Positions 9,151 to 20,610 of a stretch of 64,000 bases of DNA are shown piece after piece. The stretch covers positions 1 to 64,000 of the forward strand of contig JAKQCT010000066.1 in NCBI GenBank assembly GCA_029559035.1. Reading direction: 5' to 3'. Under the pieces are notes generated by a model that was not told where the DNA came from, made no database searches, and saw only the letters and a list, made by a program, of their open reading frames with translations. The stretch's first letter is position 1. The number at the start of each line of letters is the position of its first letter. The position numbers and the translations under genes were made by a program. Source of the DNA: Acidobacteriota bacterium (lineage in GTDB: Bacteria; Acidobacteriota; UBA4820).

Positions 9151-9228
9151 CCCCAATTTCCCATTTCCCCCTTTATCCTCTATACTTCTGCTTTATAGCG
9201 CTCAAGTCCTGAGGGGAGGAACCCCGGA

Positions 9229-10818
9229 GTGATGGCCCGAAAAAACCTTCTGTTCATCTTTATTATATTGGCATGGTCAGCCGCGGCTTTCACTGAAGCC
9301 CCGCAGAGCGACAAGAGGGTGATCTCCAAGATAACGATTCAGGTGGACGACGTCTTCGACCTGTCGAAACCCGAAGAGGACAACATTCTCGGAAGGGCGG
9401 CCAATTTCCTACACATCGAGACGAAGAAGCGATCCGTCGAGAACCTCCTTCTTTTCAAGGGCGGCGACGAGGCCACAGAGCAGGTGATCTACGAGGCCGA
9501 AAGGCTTCTGCGCGGCCTGCCGTGGGTGCGCGACGCGTGGATAACGGTCGGGCAGGACGGGGAGGCTCTCGTCCGCGTGCACGACGCCTGGAGCCTCAAG
9601 GGCGGGCTCAAGTTCGGCTCGGTCGGCGGCGACAACACCTTCAGGATACGGGCGCACGAAGTGAACCTGTTCGGTTTAGGAAAGACACTTCTCGTCGGGT
9701 ACGAGGACAACCCCGAGAGGAACATCGGCGAAATTGAGTACCAGGACCCGGCTTTGCTGGGGTCGAGATGGAGGCTTTTCGCGGGATACCAGAAACTCTC
9801 GGACGGTTCCTATAAGAAGCTTAAACTGGAGATGCCCTTCTACGAACTGAGGACGCCGTGGTCTTTCGGGGCGGAGGGGACGAGGGAGAAGCTCAACTTC
9901 AAGCTCTACAACGACGACAACCTCGCCTGGGAGATCCCGTCGATCACGGACGAGGTTTCCGTCTATTTCCACAAGGCCCTCATCGTAAATGAGAAATCCG
10001 CATTGCGGGCAGGGGTCGAGCTCTGGTCCAGGCAGAACCTCTACGACGCGCCTTACCCCGTTCACCCGGAGTATCTTTCCGTCCCCAAGCTCGAAGACCG
10101 AAGGCTAAGGGGCCTCGTCCTTTACCTCGGTTACTTCGAGGACTGTTTCCTCACCTGCTCCAACATCATGGCGACCTCGAAAGCGGAGGACTTCAACCTA
10201 GGGACGGAGGCGCAGTTCCATCTCGGCTGGTTCTCGGAGGAGTTCGGCGGCGACAGGGACGCCCTTTACGCGGACGCCGAAGTAACGAAGGGCTTCGCCC
10301 CGACGGAGGACTGGCTGATCCTTGCGGCGCTCGAGGGCGAGGGGCGCAGGGAAGGCGGCCTATACAGGAACATGAAGCTCAATCTGAAGGCCGATTTTTA
10401 CAATACGACTTTTCCCCGGCAGACCCTAGCCGCATCGGTCGAAGCGTTCCTCGGAAGCAGGCTCGACGTCGAGAACCTGGTTTATATCGGAGGATCTGAC
10501 GGACTGAGGGGTTATCCGAACCATTTCAGGATAGGCGACCGCCGATGGTCCTTCTCGGCCGAGGACAGGATAACCACCGACGCTTCGCTCTGGGGCGCCC
10601 TCCAGCTGGGGTATGTGGGCTATGTCGACGCCGGGGCGGTCAGGGAGATCGGCGGCGGATGGACAAAAACCTATGCCAATGTCGGGTTTGGGCTGAGGAT
10701 GGGGAACCTGAAAAGCGCCTTCGGTCACATCATCCTCGCCACCATAGCCTTCCCCCTCGTCAAGGAAAAGGGCATGGACTCTTACCAGATCGTGTTCGGC
10801 AATTATATAAGATTCTGA
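9229..10818 (+). CDS. Omp85-superfamily outer-membrane barrel
   Basis: A 529-residue protein with a signal peptide (hydrophobic residues 6-22, cleavage near FTEA). Residues about 30-125 look like one POTRA-type domain (VISKITIQVDDVFD, LPWVRDAWITV), and the rest is a beta-barrel rich in alternating aromatic/polar strands. IGGSDGLRGYPNHFRIGD near residue 420 matches the conserved loop-6 RGY/F motif of BamA/TamA-type proteins, and the chain ends in an aromatic residue (NYIRF). It probably inserts or exports something at the outer membrane. It is too short and has too few POTRA domains to be BamA itself. Start GTG 9229 or ATG 9232 behind GGGGAGGA. Confidence 0.75.
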   Translation: MMARKNLLFIFIILAWSAAAFTEAPQSDKRVISKITIQVDDVFDLSKPEEDNILGRAANFLHIETKKRSVENLLLFKGGDEATEQVIYEAERLLRGLPWVRDAWITVGQDGEALVRVHDAWSLKGGLKFGSVGGDNTFRIRAHEVNLFGLGKTLLVGYEDNPERNIGEIEYQDPALLGSRWRLFAGYQKLSDGSYKKLKLEMPFYELRTPWSFGAEGTREKLNFKLYNDDNLAWEIPSITDEVSVYFHKALIVNEKSALRAGVELWSRQNLYDAPYPVHPEYLSVPKLEDRRLRGLVLYLGYFEDCFLTCSNIMATSKAEDFNLGTEAQFHLGWFSEEFGGDRDALYADAEVTKGFAPTEDWLILAALEGEGRREGGLYRNMKLNLKADFYNTTFPRQTLAASVEAFLGSRLDVENLVYIGGSDGLRGYPNHFRIGDRRWSFSAEDRITTDASLWGALQLGYVGYVDAGAVREIGGGWTKTYANVGFGLRMGNLKSAFGHIILATIAFPLVKEKGMDSYQIVFGNYIRF

Positions 10819-10960
10819 AAAAGCCCGCCCGTGTTGAAAAGTGGAGGGGATCGAGATTTCCACCGTTTTTGATAACCTGTGGAAAACTATCCTGTATGTT
10901 CAGCAGTATCATTCAGATAAGACTGATGGAACGATGTTCACTGCTTTTGTTGAAAACCCC

Positions 10961-10989
10961 TTGACAAACCGTTTTTTTTAATGTATTAT
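10961..10989 (+). promoter_or_regulatory. Promoter for FmdB-like gene
   Basis: TTGACA at 10961-10966 and TATTAT at 10984-10989 with the ideal 17-base spacing, 27 bases upstream of the ATG at 11016. Confidence 0.75.
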
Positions 10990-11015
10990 TGGAAACCTAA
11001 AGGAGCAAAGCAGCG

Positions 11016-11291
11016 ATGCCGATATACGAATATAAGTGCTACGACTGCCACAAAAGGTTCGAGAAGATCCAGAAGCTCTCCGATCCGGTGGTCGAGGTCT
11101 GTTCCTTCTGCGGAGGGGCAGTTCAAAAGTGCTTTTCGATACCGGCTATCAGCTTCAAAGGCAAAGGGTTCTATTGTACGGACTATTCGTCAGGGTCCGC
11201 CTCATCAGGGGCGTCTTCGGAGACCACGGGCCTCATCAAGTCCGAGTCCGGGAAGGACGCCGCCTCCGGCAGCGGAGGAAAGAATGTATGA
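11016..11291 (+). CDS. FmdB-family zinc-ribbon protein
   Basis: A 91-residue protein starting MPIYEYKCYDC, the hallmark of the FmdB/CxxC_CxxC_SSSS family. One zinc ribbon is formed by Cys8/Cys11 and the CSFC pair; the FSIPAISFKGKGFYCTDY segment and a Ser/Gly-rich tail are also typical. FmdB was first described as a putative regulator of formamidase expression, but the family's general role is unclear. It has a strong promoter of its own. AAAGGAG precedes the start. The UUCG hairpin at 11399-11420 is the likely end of the transcript. Confidence 0.85.
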   Translation: MPIYEYKCYDCHKRFEKIQKLSDPVVEVCSFCGGAVQKCFSIPAISFKGKGFYCTDYSSGSASSGASSETTGLIKSESGKDAASGSGGKNV

Positions 11292-11398
11292 TCTACCCCA
11301 CCTCATTTATAAGCACCTCATCCGACCCGTGGCTCTTACGAGAGTCCCCCGCCACACACCCTAACCTACCTCAAAGTTGACCTACCTCGCTTAATGAT

Positions 11399-11431
11399 CC
11401 CCCCGGCTTCGGCCGGGGGGACAGTCTTTTT
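11399..11431 (+). terminator. UUCG-loop hairpin terminator
   Basis: CCCCCCGGC-TTCG-GCCGGGGGG is a perfect 9-bp stem with a UUCG tetraloop, followed after a few bases by CTTTTT. It lies about 110 bases after the FmdB-like gene. Confidence 0.75.
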
Positions 11432-11507
11432 GCAGGGTTGGTGACTCGTTTTTGCGAAAGTATCGACCGTGAAACCTTGTCCGATCGCCGATCCGTGGCG
11501 TCTCATG

Positions 11508-11536
11508 TTTACAAATCATCGTTTCTAATTTACAAT
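11508..11536 (+). promoter_or_regulatory. Promoter for glnA
   Basis: TTTACA (11508-11513), 17 bases, TACAAT (11531-11536). The two boxes are part of a near direct repeat, TTTACAAATCAT and TTTACAATCAT, which could also be a regulator site. The leader to glnA would be about 65 bases. Confidence 0.6.
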
Positions 11537-11605
11537 CATAAGTCCCCTTGAAAAGGTTTTCGCGTTTTTGAGGGCATTCGTATCACTTAAAGAAAGGGGA
11601 CGGCA

Positions 11606-13033
11606 ATGACCCATACATTCGAATCCATCCAGAAACTGATCAAACAACGGGATATTTTCTCCATAGACCTCAAGTTCATCGACCTCAACGGCGAGATCAG
11701 GAAGGTGACGATCTCCCGTTCCGAGTTCAACAGGGGGCTTATGTCGGAAGGGATCGGATTCGACGGCTCTTCAGTGACAGGGTTCAGGAAAGTTTCCGCG
11801 GGCGATCTGGTCCTGATCCCGGACCTTTCGACGCTCGTTGAGGAACCTTTTTCCGACGAGAAGCTGCTCTCGTTCATGTGCAACATAAAGGAAGCCGACA
11901 CCCGCGAACAGTTCGCCGACGACCCGAGGTTCATCGCGAGGAAAGCGTCCGAATTCATGAAGAAGTCCGGCATAGCAGACGAGGCCGGGTTCGCTCCCGA
12001 GTACGAGTTCTACCTGTTCTCCGAAGTCGCTTTCGACACGCAGCCGAACTATTCGTTCTTCGAGATCGAGACTGAGGAGGGATACTGGAACAGCGAGTTC
12101 GATTTCGAAACGGATTACCTTTCGATCGACAGGAACAAGGGGTATCACCGCGCGCTTCCCGTCGACAGGTTCTTCGAAGTGAGGCAGTCAATCACGAGGT
12201 GCATGGCGAAGATGGGCATAGATTTCAAGTACCACCACCACGAGGTGGGCGGCGCCTCCCAGCACGAGATAGAGGTTCCTCTCACGCCCGTCTTCACGGC
12301 CGCGGAGAACGCGGTGATGATCAAATACATCATCAAGAACATAGCCCGCCGCCACGACCTTTACGCCACGTTCATGCCCAAGCCTCTCGCGGGGGACCCG
12401 GGCTCCGGCCTCCACTGCCACATGCAGTTGAGGAAAAGCGGGAAGAACCTCTTCTACAAGAGAGGGGCTTACGGAAACATGTCGCGGGAGGGGCTCCAGT
12501 TCATCGGAGGCATCCTGCACCACGGCTGCGCTTTGGCGGCGCTTACAAATCCGTCGGTCAATTCCTTCAAGAGGCTGGTTCCCGGCTTCGAAGCGCCTAC
12601 GAACCTCTTTTTCTCGGTGGGGAACCGTTCCGCCGCGATCAGGATACCGAAATACGCGACCAGCGAGGACGATGTCAGGATGGAGTTCAGGACGCCGGAC
12701 GCCACATGCAATCCCTATTTCGCGCTGTCCGCGACCCTGATGGCCGGGATAGACGGCATCAGGAAAAAGATGAACCCGGGCGAGATGGGTTTCGGCCCCT
12801 TCGACATGAACATCCACGAGCTGTCCGAGAAGGAAGTAAAAAAGATAAAATCGATCCCGGCGACTTTCGAAGATTCCCTTATCGCGCTTGAAAAAGACCA
12901 CGAATTCCTCCTTGAGGGCGGCGTTTTCACCAAGAACTTCATCGACGCCTGGATAGGGACGAAACGCAAGAGCATCGAAGCTTTCAGGCATTCGATAGAT
13001 CCGCTGGAGTACAAGCTTTATTTCGACTGCTGA
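11606..13033 (+). CDS. glnA: Type I glutamine synthetase
   Basis: A 475-residue enzyme that makes glutamine from glutamate, ammonia and ATP in the cytoplasm. Seen: the beta-grasp domain with EGIGFDGSSVTGF, the metal/substrate segment APEYEFYLF, the HHHEVGGASQHEIEV signature, the ATP-binding FMPKPLAGDPGSGLHCHMQL and NRSAAIRIPKY. The C-terminal region has NIHELSEKEVKK where adenylylated enzymes carry the NLYDLPPEE tyrosine segment, so this looks like the alpha subtype without adenylylation control. AAGGGGAC precedes the ATG. It has its own promoter and no partner gene. Confidence 0.95.
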   Translation: MTHTFESIQKLIKQRDIFSIDLKFIDLNGEIRKVTISRSEFNRGLMSEGIGFDGSSVTGFRKVSAGDLVLIPDLSTLVEEPFSDEKLLSFMCNIKEADTREQFADDPRFIARKASEFMKKSGIADEAGFAPEYEFYLFSEVAFDTQPNYSFFEIETEEGYWNSEFDFETDYLSIDRNKGYHRALPVDRFFEVRQSITRCMAKMGIDFKYHHHEVGGASQHEIEVPLTPVFTAAENAVMIKYIIKNIARRHDLYATFMPKPLAGDPGSGLHCHMQLRKSGKNLFYKRGAYGNMSREGLQFIGGILHHGCALAALTNPSVNSFKRLVPGFEAPTNLFFSVGNRSAAIRIPKYATSEDDVRMEFRTPDATCNPYFALSATLMAGIDGIRKKMNPGEMGFGPFDMNIHELSEKEVKKIKSIPATFEDSLIALEKDHEFLLEGGVFTKNFIDAWIGTKRKSIEAFRHSIDPLEYKLYFDC

Positions 13034-13043
13034 GAAGAAATCG

Positions 13044-13094
13044 GTTCGATCCGGAGGACGGGCTTTTCCTAATTTACCGGCTTCCGGAGCGAAC
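13044..13094. other. Imperfect long hairpin after glnA
   Basis: GTTCGATCCGGA (13044-13055) pairs with TCCGGAGCGAAC (13083-13094), 11 of 12 bases. No T-run follows on the plus strand, so it is not a classical terminator; it may still protect or end the glnA transcript. Confidence 0.4.
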
Positions 13095-13188
13095 AAGCCC
13101 ATAAAAAAAGGGCAATTCAACAACATTTTGCGGTTAACGCGTAAGCAGCTCAACTTGTAGTGCTCCATGTTTCATCGCGTCTAACCCC

Positions 13189-13217
13189 TTGACAAAGCTT
13201 ATGAAAGTCCGTATAAT
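13189..13217 (+). promoter_or_regulatory. Consensus promoter of the ribosomal supercluster
   Basis: TTGACA (13189-13194), exactly 17 bases, TATAAT (13212-13217): a perfect sigma-70-type promoter. The leader to rpsL would be about 50 bases. It is probably the main promoter for the ribosomal genes that follow without a clear terminator. Confidence 0.9.
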
Positions 13218-13271
13218 ACCGAAGCTTGTCCGTGAAGGCAGGCACTTTTTTGACAGGTATAAGGAGGAGAT

Positions 13272-13646
13272 TTGCCTACGATTAACCAGCTTGTCCACAG
13301 TATCAGGGAGCAGGTGAAGTACAAGACGAAAAGCCCCGCTCTCCAGTCGAACCCGCAGAAAAGAGGCGTCTGCACGCGTGTTTACACCACCACGCCGAAG
13401 AAGCCCAACTCCGCACTGCGCAAGGTCGCCCGCGTCCGCCTCACCAACGGCATGGAAGTCACTTCCTACATCCCGGGCGTCGGACACAACCTTCAGGAGC
13501 ACTCGGTCGTCATGATCAGGGGCGGAAGGGTCAAGGACCTGCCGGGAGTGAGATACCACATCATCCGTGGAAAGCTGGACACCACAGGAGTCGAAGGAAG
13601 AAAACAGTCGAGGTCGAAATACGGAGCCAAAAGACCTAAAGCTTGA
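13272..13646 (+). CDS. rpsL: Ribosomal protein S12
   Basis: A 124-residue S12 of the 30S decoding centre. [19 protein letters not shown] carries the lysine altered in streptomycin-resistant strains (here the sensitive Lys), and [13 protein letters not shown] and the KYGAKRPKA tail are standard. The start is TTG directly behind AAGGAGGAGA, which leaves no better choice. First gene of the str-S10-spc-alpha supercluster. Confidence 0.97.
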   Translation: MPTINQLVHSIREQVKYKTKSPALQSNPQKRGVCTRVYTTTPKKPNSALRKVARVRLTNGMEVTSYIPGVGHNLQEHSVVMIRGGRVKDLPGVRYHIIRGKLDTTGVEGRKQSRSKYGAKRPKA

Positions 13647-13709
13647 ACGGCTCTCGGCGCGAGAGCGGCTGCTCTTTGATAAGTGAAGGAAGTATAAGGA
13701 GTAATACTA

Positions 13710-14180
13710 ATGCCAAGGAAAGCTTATGTTGCGAAAAGGGAAGTCCCGCCTGATCCTCTCTATGGTTCGACTCTGATCACGACGATCGTCAACAAGATCA
13801 TGGTCCAGGGGAAGAAGGCCGTCGCGGAGTCGATCGTTTACGGTGCGCTCGACATCATCAAGAACAAGAAGAACGACGACCCCCTCAAGATCCTGCACAA
13901 GGCCATAGACAACGTGAAGCCGAACCTCGAGGTCAAATCCCGCAGGGTCGGCGGCGCGACCTATCAGGTCCCGATCGAGGTGAGGGCCGACAGGAAGCTC
14001 TCGCTCGCCCTCAGATGGATCATCGAGAACGCGAGGAAGAAAAAAGAGAAGACCATGATGGCCAACCTGGCGTCGGAGCTGATGGACGCTTACGAAGAGA
14101 AGGGCGATTCCATCAAGAAGCGCGACGATACGCACAAGATGGCCGAAGCGAACAAAGCTTTCGCTCATTATAGATGGTAA
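13710..14180 (+). CDS. rpsG: Ribosomal protein S7
   Basis: A 156-residue S7, the primary assembly protein of the 30S head that binds the 3' major domain of 16S r[36 protein letters not shown] and the [37 protein letters not shown]-type C-terminus are conserved features. It follows rpsL by 63 bases behind AAGGAG and lies 17 bases before fusA. Confidence 0.97.
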   Translation: MPRKAYVAKREVPPDPLYGSTLITTIVNKIMVQGKKAVAESIVYGALDIIKNKKNDDPLKILHKAIDNVKPNLEVKSRRVGGATYQVPIEVRADRKLSLALRWIIENARKKKEKTMMANLASELMDAYEEKGDSIKKRDDTHKMAEANKAFAHYRW

Positions 14181-14197
14181 GGAACAGGTAGACCGCC

Positions 14198-16279
14198 GTG
14201 CCGAGAACAGTCCCATTGGACCGCTGCAGGAATATAGGCATCATGGCCCATATCGATGCGGGAAAAACGACGACGACCGAGAGGATCCTTTATTATACGG
14301 GCGTCAACTACAAGATGGGAGAGGTTCACGACGGGACTGCCACGATGGACTGGATGATCCAGGAGCAGGAGCGCGGCATCACGATAACTTCTGCCGCCAC
14401 CACCTGCAGTTGGAACGATTATAGCGTCAACATCATAGATACCCCCGGACACGTTGATTTTACCGCCGAGGTCGAGAGGTCCCTCAGGGTCCTCGACGGA
14501 GCCGTAGGTGTGTTCTGCGCGGTCGGCGGCGTCGAGCCCCAGTCGGAGACCGTGTGGCGCCAGGCCGACAAGTACAAGGTCCCGAGGCTTGCCTTCGTTA
14601 ACAAGATGGACAGGCAGGGGGCCGATTTCCCCCGCGTCATCTCCATGATGAAGGAGCGCCTGAAGACAAGGCCCGTTCCCGTCAACATCCCGTGGGGAAA
14701 AGAAGACAATTTCGTGGGAGTGATCGACCTGGTCGCGGGCAAGGCGATAAGGTGGACCGACGACACGCTCGGCGCCGATTTTGTCGTCGAGGAAGTCCCC
14801 GCGGAGTGCAGGAATGATTTCGAGCATTACCGTGAGGTTCTGCTCGAAGCGGCGTCGGAGCAATCCGACGAAGTGCTTCACAAGTATCTTCACGGCGAAG
14901 AGATCGAAGAGCAAAGCATTAAGGAAGCGGTCCGGAAGGCAGCGATCTCCATGAAGATAACGCCGGTGTTCTGCGGGACCGCGTTCAAGAACAAGGGCAT
15001 TCAGCCGTTGCTGGACGGGGTCATAGATTACCTCCCGTCGCCGCTGGACATCCCGCCAGTCGAGGGCGTGAATCCGGACAATGAAAAGCCGGTGGTCTGC
15101 AAGCCCGAAGACGACGCGCCCCTGTCGGCGCTCGTCTTCAAGATAATGACGGACCCCTTCGTCGGCCAGCTGGCCTTCGTGAGGGTCTATTCGGGAAAGC
15201 TCGAGGCCGGAAACAGCGTCCTCAGCGCCGGCAAGCAGAAGCAGGAGAGGATCGGAAGGCTCCTGAGGATGCACGCCAACAAGAGGGAAGAGGTCGACGA
15301 GATACTTTCCGGCGACATAGGCGCGGTCGTCGGGCTAAGGGAGGTCGTCACCGGCGAGACCCTCTGCGAGAAAAAACATCCCGTCGTCCTTGAGACCATG
15401 AAGTTCCCCGACCCGGTCATCTCGGTCGCCATCGAACCGAAGACCAAGGCCGACCAGGACAAGCTTGGCAACGCTCTCGCGAAGCTCACCAGGGAAGACC
15501 CCACCTTTCGCGTCAACATCGACAACGACACCGGCCAGACCCTGATCCGCGGGATGGGCGAGTTGCATCTCGAGATCATCGTGGACAGGCTCACGCGCGA
15601 GTTCGGCGTCTCCGCCAACGTGGGAAAGCCGCAGGTGGCCTACCGCGAAACGCTCACCCGCCCGGCCAAGGCGGAAGGCAAGTACATCAGGCAGACGGGC
15701 GGAAAAGGCCAGTACGGCCATGTCAAGATAGAGGTCGAACCGGTGGAACCCGGCACCGATTTCGTTTTCGAGAACGAGATCGTGGGCGGGTCCATCCCCA
15801 AAGAATTTCACGCCGCCATACGGAAAGGCATCGAGGAAGCCCTGGAGATGGGCCCCCTCGCTGGGTTCCCCGTGAAGGATGTCAAAGTAACACTCACGGA
15901 CGGTTCCTACCACGAGGTGGATTCTTCCGAAATGGCTTTCAAGATCGCGGCTTCGATGGCTTTCAAGGATGCCTCGAAAGCGGGCGAGCCGGTGCTCCTC
16001 GAGCCGATCATGAAGGTCGAGGTCACGGTTCCCGAGTCCTACATGGGGGACGTCATCGGGAACATCAATTCAAGAAGAGGCAGGATAATGAACATCGAAC
16101 CGAGGAGCGGCCTCCAGATAATCGATTGCTTCGTGCCCCTCTCGGAGATGTTCGGTTACGCGACGGATCTTCGTTCGCTTACTCAGGGTAGGGGAACTTA
16201 CAATATGGAGTTCGACAAGTACGAACCGGCTCCAAAAAGTGTGTCAGATTCGATAGTAGCCCGTGTGCAGGGCCTTTGA
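14198..16279 (+). CDS. fusA: Elongation factor G
   Basis: A 693-residue translational GTPase that drives tRNA-mRNA translocation. P-loop AHIDAGKT at 17-24, switch I with RGITI near 59-63, DTPGH at 81-85 and NKMD at 135-138 form an intact G domain, followed by the usual domains II to V. The start is GTG ([14 protein letters not shown]) behind AAGGAACAGG. Unlike the neighbouring EF-Tu, this protein keeps the canonical RGITI motif. Same transcript as rpsG and tuf. Confidence 0.97.
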   Translation: MPRTVPLDRCRNIGIMAHIDAGKTTTTERILYYTGVNYKMGEVHDGTATMDWMIQEQERGITITSAATTCSWNDYSVNIIDTPGHVDFTAEVERSLRVLDGAVGVFCAVGGVEPQSETVWRQADKYKVPRLAFVNKMDRQGADFPRVISMMKERLKTRPVPVNIPWGKEDNFVGVIDLVAGKAIRWTDDTLGADFVVEEVPAECRNDFEHYREVLLEAASEQSDEVLHKYLHGEEIEEQSIKEAVRKAAISMKITPVFCGTAFKNKGIQPLLDGVIDYLPSPLDIPPVEGVNPDNEKPVVCKPEDDAPLSALVFKIMTDPFVGQLAFVRVYSGKLEAGNSVLSAGKQKQERIGRLLRMHANKREEVDEILSGDIGAVVGLREVVTGETLCEKKHPVVLETMKFPDPVISVAIEPKTKADQDKLGNALAKLTREDPTFRVNIDNDTGQTLIRGMGELHLEIIVDRLTREFGVSANVGKPQVAYRETLTRPAKAEGKYIRQTGGKGQYGHVKIEVEPVEPGTDFVFENEIVGGSIPKEFHAAIRKGIEEALEMGPLAGFPVKDVKVTLTDGSYHEVDSSEMAFKIAASMAFKDASKAGEPVLLEPIMKVEVTVPESYMGDVIGNINSRRGRIMNIEPRSGLQIIDCFVPLSEMFGYATDLRSLTQGRGTYNMEFDKYEPAPKSVSDSIVARVQGL

Positions 16280-16294
16280 TTAAGGAGGCAAAGG

Positions 16295-17503
<1,209 letters not shown>

Positions 17504-17509
17504 CAACTC

Positions 17510-17827
17510 ATGCTGAACGAGAAAATCAGAATACGCCTTTTGGCTTATGATCACTGGCTCCTGGACCGCTCCACGAAAGAGATCGTGGAAACGGCGCGCA
17601 GGACCGGCGCGCGAGTGAAGGGACCGATCCCGCTTCCGACGGAAAAGGTAATCTTCACCGTGAACAGGTCCCCGCACGTCGACAAGAAGTCCAGGGAGCA
17701 GTTCGAGGTCAGGACGCACAAGAGGCTTTTGGATATCTATGACCCGACGCCGCAGACGGTGGACGCGCTTCAGAAGCTAACACTGCCGCCCGGCGTCGAT
17801 GTTGAGATAAAGGCGTTTGAGAAGTAG
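17510..17827 (+). CDS. rpsJ: Ribosomal protein S10
   Basis: A 105-residue S10 (also NusE, part of antitermination complexes). [38 protein letters not shown] and [16 protein letters not shown] are the conserved signatures. It starts 6 bases after tuf with no strong Shine-Dalgarno, so translation is probably coupled to tuf. Confidence 0.96.
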   Translation: MLNEKIRIRLLAYDHWLLDRSTKEIVETARRTGARVKGPIPLPTEKVIFTVNRSPHVDKKSREQFEVRTHKRLLDIYDPTPQTVDALQKLTLPPGVDVEIKAFEK

Positions 17828-17910
17828 GGGAAAGACGCGGTGTTTTTCCCCTGCTTTCAAGATAGCGCGAGTAAGTCGTCGGCGGACGACCAATGCTTGA
17901 GGAGGCATTT

Positions 17911-18534
17911 ATGAAAATCGGGATTTTGGGTCGCAAGCTGGGAGTTAACCAGCTCTTCGATCCCGAAAGCAGGGAAGTGGTGCCCGTGACCATCATCAAG
18001 GCCGGGCCGTGCCTTGTTCTTCAGAAGAAGAGCAAGGATAAGGACGGCTACAACGCGCTCCAGCTCGGGCTCATCGAGACCGACAGGAAGAAGAAGGTGA
18101 ACAAGCCCCTTCAGGGACACCTCAAGGCCTCGGGGGCGGGCAGCGCCAGCTACATCCGCGAGATCAGGGGCGAGTTCCCGGACCTCGCCGTCGGCAGTCA
18201 CGTGACGCTCGAGAACTTCCAGGACGTCAAGATGGTAGATGTCATCGGGACATCCAAGGGCAAGGGGTTCCAGGGCGTCGTCGTAAGGCACGGCTTCGGC
18301 GGAGGCGCGGCGACCCACGGCTCGATGTTCCACAGGGCCCCGGGCTCCATAGGAGCGTCCTCCTACCCGTCCAGGGTTTTCAAGGGCACGAAGATGGGCG
18401 GCAGGATGGGCGGGGTGCGGGTTACCACGAAGAACCTCACGGTCTCAAGGATCGACGCGGAGAACGGGCTCATTCTCCTCAAGGGCTCCGTCCCCGGTCC
18501 CAAAAACGGCTTCGTTATCATTCACGGGCTCTAA
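17911..18534 (+). CDS. rplC: Ribosomal protein L3
   Basis: A 207-residue L3, one of the early 23S-binding proteins reaching the peptidyl-transferase centre. GKGFQGVVVRHGFGGGAATHGSMFHRAPGSIG is the conserved loop. The reading frame is open from 17893, but a GGAGG lies between that ATG and the one at 17911, so 17911 (MKIGILGRKLG) is the start. About 80 bases separate it from rpsJ. Confidence 0.96.
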   Translation: MKIGILGRKLGVNQLFDPESREVVPVTIIKAGPCLVLQKKSKDKDGYNALQLGLIETDRKKKVNKPLQGHLKASGAGSASYIREIRGEFPDLAVGSHVTLENFQDVKMVDVIGTSKGKGFQGVVVRHGFGGGAATHGSMFHRAPGSIGASSYPSRVFKGTKMGGRMGGVRVTTKNLTVSRIDAENGLILLKGSVPGPKNGFVIIHGL

Positions 18535-18546
18535 GGAGAAATGGCA

Positions 18547-19176
18547 ATGTTGACACTTCCCGTCTTAAACAACGCGCTTTCAAAGGAAAGGGAGATGGAT
18601 CTGCCGGAAGACGTTTTCGGCGTCACCTTCAGACCCGACGTGATCCACGAAGCGGTTATCTGCTACCTGGCCAACCAGAGGCTCGGAACGCACTCGACCA
18701 AGAGAAGGGACGAGGTCAGCGGTTCTGGCAAGAAGCTCTGGAAACAGAAGCACACCGGAAGAGCCAGGATGGGCGAGATACGCTCCCCCCTCTGGTATCA
18801 CGGCGGGATCACCTTCGGCCCCAAGCCGAGGGATTATTCCTACGCGATCCCGAAGAAGGTGCGCAGGCTCGCGATCAGGTCCATCATCTCGGAGAGGATC
18901 CGTCGGGGAACCCTCAAAGTCCTCGACACGCTCGAAGTGAATGAACCCAGGACGAAGGCCTTCGTGGAGAATTACAAGGAGATCATCGGATCCTCCAAGA
19001 CCGTCCTGTTCGTTGACGAGGTGGCCAGCAAGAACGTGCTCCTCGCCAGCAGGAACGTACCCGGGGTCGACGTAGTTTCGTTGAACGAGCTAAACGCCTA
19101 TAACCTGGCGAAATACGAAACGGTCGTTTTCACGGAAAACACCCTTAGCAAGCTCGCGGAGGCGCTCAGGCCATGA
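18547..19176 (+). CDS. rplD: Ribosomal protein L4
   Basis: A 209-residue L4. GSGKKLWKQKHTGRARMGEIRSP is the extended exit-tunnel loop typical of the family. ATG 18547 is preferred over 18541 because AAGGAG at 18533-18538 is then correctly spaced; two extra residues would be added otherwise. The stop codon overlaps the rplW start (ATGA), a sign of translational coupling. Confidence 0.95.
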   Translation: MLTLPVLNNALSKEREMDLPEDVFGVTFRPDVIHEAVICYLANQRLGTHSTKRRDEVSGSGKKLWKQKHTGRARMGEIRSPLWYHGGITFGPKPRDYSYAIPKKVRRLAIRSIISERIRRGTLKVLDTLEVNEPRTKAFVENYKEIIGSSKTVLFVDEVASKNVLLASRNVPGVDVVSLNELNAYNLAKYETVVFTENTLSKLAEALRP

Positions 19177-19466
19177 AATCACCCAACAACGTTATAATTC
19201 GCCCGTTGCTCACTGAAAAGAACCTCCTCGCCAAGGACAGGAACAACACTCTCGCCTTCGAGGTGCGCAGGGACGCCGGCAAGATAGAGATCGCCAGGTC
19301 CGTGGAGACCCTCTTCAAGACCAAGGTCGAGGAGGTCAGGGTTGTGAACGTCATGGGCAAGAAGAAGAGGATGGGCCGTTTCGAAGGCATGAGGCGGAGC
19401 TGGAAAAAGGCTTACGTCAAACTCCGCAAGGGCCAGAAACCGGTCGAATATTTTGAAGGACTGTAA
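19173..19466 (+). CDS. rplW: Ribosomal protein L23
   Basis: A 97-residue L23, which surrounds the peptide exit and docks trigger factor and SRP. NVIIRPLLTEKN at the N-terminus and VNVMGKKKRMGRFEGMRRSWKKAYVKL are the family signatures. It overlaps rplD by 4 bases and precedes rplB by 10. Confidence 0.96.
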   Translation: MKSPNNVIIRPLLTEKNLLAKDRNNTLAFEVRRDAGKIEIARSVETLFKTKVEEVRVVNVMGKKKRMGRFEGMRRSWKKAYVKLRKGQKPVEYFEGL

Positions 19467-19476
19467 GGGATAAGCC

Positions 19477-20298
19477 ATGGGAATCAAGACCTATAAGCCG
19501 TATACGCACAGCAGAAGATACATGACCAACTCGACGTTCGAGGAGATCACGAAGAGGACCCCCGAGAAGTCCCTTCTCGAGCCCAAGAAGCGCATCTCCG
19601 GGCGCAACGCCGACGGCCACGTCACGATGAGGAGAAGGGGCGGCGGCCACAAGCGCCACTACCGCGTCGTTGACTTCAAGAGGGACAAGAACGACATCCC
19701 GGCCAGAGTCTTCGCCATCGAGTACGACCCCAACAGGTCGTGCAGGATAGCTCTCCTACATTATAAAGACGGCGAGAAGAGGTACATCCTGGCCCCGGAC
19801 GGCATCGCTGTCGGCGCGGTCGTCCTTTCGGGGGAGAACGCGGAAGTCCAGGTGGGCAACGCGATGCCGCTCAAGAAGATGCCCGTCGGAACGCTCGTCC
19901 ACAACGTCGAGCTGACGAAGGGCAAGGGCGGCCAGATCGCCAGGTCCGCGGGCGCTTCCGTCCAGCTCATGGCGAAGGAGGGACACCAGGCGACCCTCAG
20001 GATGCCCTCGGGCGAGATGCGTTACGTCGACCTCGACTGCTACGCCACCGTCGGCATGGTGGGCAACATCGAGCACAAGAACATCGTTCTCGGAAAAGCG
20101 GGAAGGACAAGGTTCCTCGGAAGGCGCCCGAAAGTCCGCGGCACCGCGATGAACCCGATCGACCACCCGCACGGGGGCGGCGAGGGCAAGAGCAAGGGCG
20201 GACGCCACCCGGTCAGCCCGTGGGGACAGCCCACCAAGGGCTACAAGACCCGCCGCAACAAGAGGACGCAGAGCTTTATTGTCAAGAGGAGAGCCTAA
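19477..20298 (+). CDS. rplB: Ribosomal protein L2
   Basis: A 273-residue L2, essential for subunit association and peptidyl transfer. [22 protein letters not shown], the SH3-like core, and [23 protein letters not shown] are conserved; the histidine in the latter (DHPHGGG) is the one long implicated in the active centre. Its TAA overlaps the rpsS start (TAATG). Confidence 0.97.
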   Translation: MGIKTYKPYTHSRRYMTNSTFEEITKRTPEKSLLEPKKRISGRNADGHVTMRRRGGGHKRHYRVVDFKRDKNDIPARVFAIEYDPNRSCRIALLHYKDGEKRYILAPDGIAVGAVVLSGENAEVQVGNAMPLKKMPVGTLVHNVELTKGKGGQIARSAGASVQLMAKEGHQATLRMPSGEMRYVDLDCYATVGMVGNIEHKNIVLGKAGRTRFLGRRPKVRGTAMNPIDHPHGGGEGKSKGGRHPVSPWGQPTKGYKTRRNKRTQSFIVKRRA

Positions 20299-20600
20299 TG
20301 TCAAGGTCTTTGAAGAAGGGCCCCTTCGTCGACGATCACCTCCTCAAGAAGGTGCAGTCGTCGAACGAGGAAGGGAAAAAACAGGTCATCAAGACTTGGA
20401 GCCGGAGATCGATGATCATTCCCGAGATGCTCAACCACACGATCGCCGTCCACAACGGGAAGAAGTTCGTACCCGTCTACATAACAGAGAACATGGTCGG
20501 CCACAGGCTGGGAGAGTTCGCCCCCACGAGGACGTTCAAGGGGCACACCGGCGAGAAGAAGAAGGTCGAAACCTCGTCGGCCCCGCCGCCGGCTAAATAG
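20298..20600 (+). CDS. rpsS: Ribosomal protein S19
   Basis: A 100-residue S19 of the 30S head. [19 protein letters not shown] and the [43 protein letters not shown]-type core are typical. The start at 20298 shares its A with the stop of rplB; the same frame is open further upstream but only as a shadow of rplB. Confidence 0.96.
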   Translation: MSRSLKKGPFVDDHLLKKVQSSNEEGKKQVIKTWSRRSMIIPEMLNHTIAVHNGKKFVPVYITENMVGHRLGEFAPTRTFKGHTGEKKKVETSSAPPPAK

Positions 20601-20610
20601 GAGGCTCACT

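Larger units (their letters stand above)
11292..11605. other. Intergenic region with terminator and glnA promoter
   Basis: The gap contains a stable UUCG-capped hairpin (11399-11420), then the promoter for glutamine synthetase (11508-11536). No gene is apparent. Confidence 0.6.
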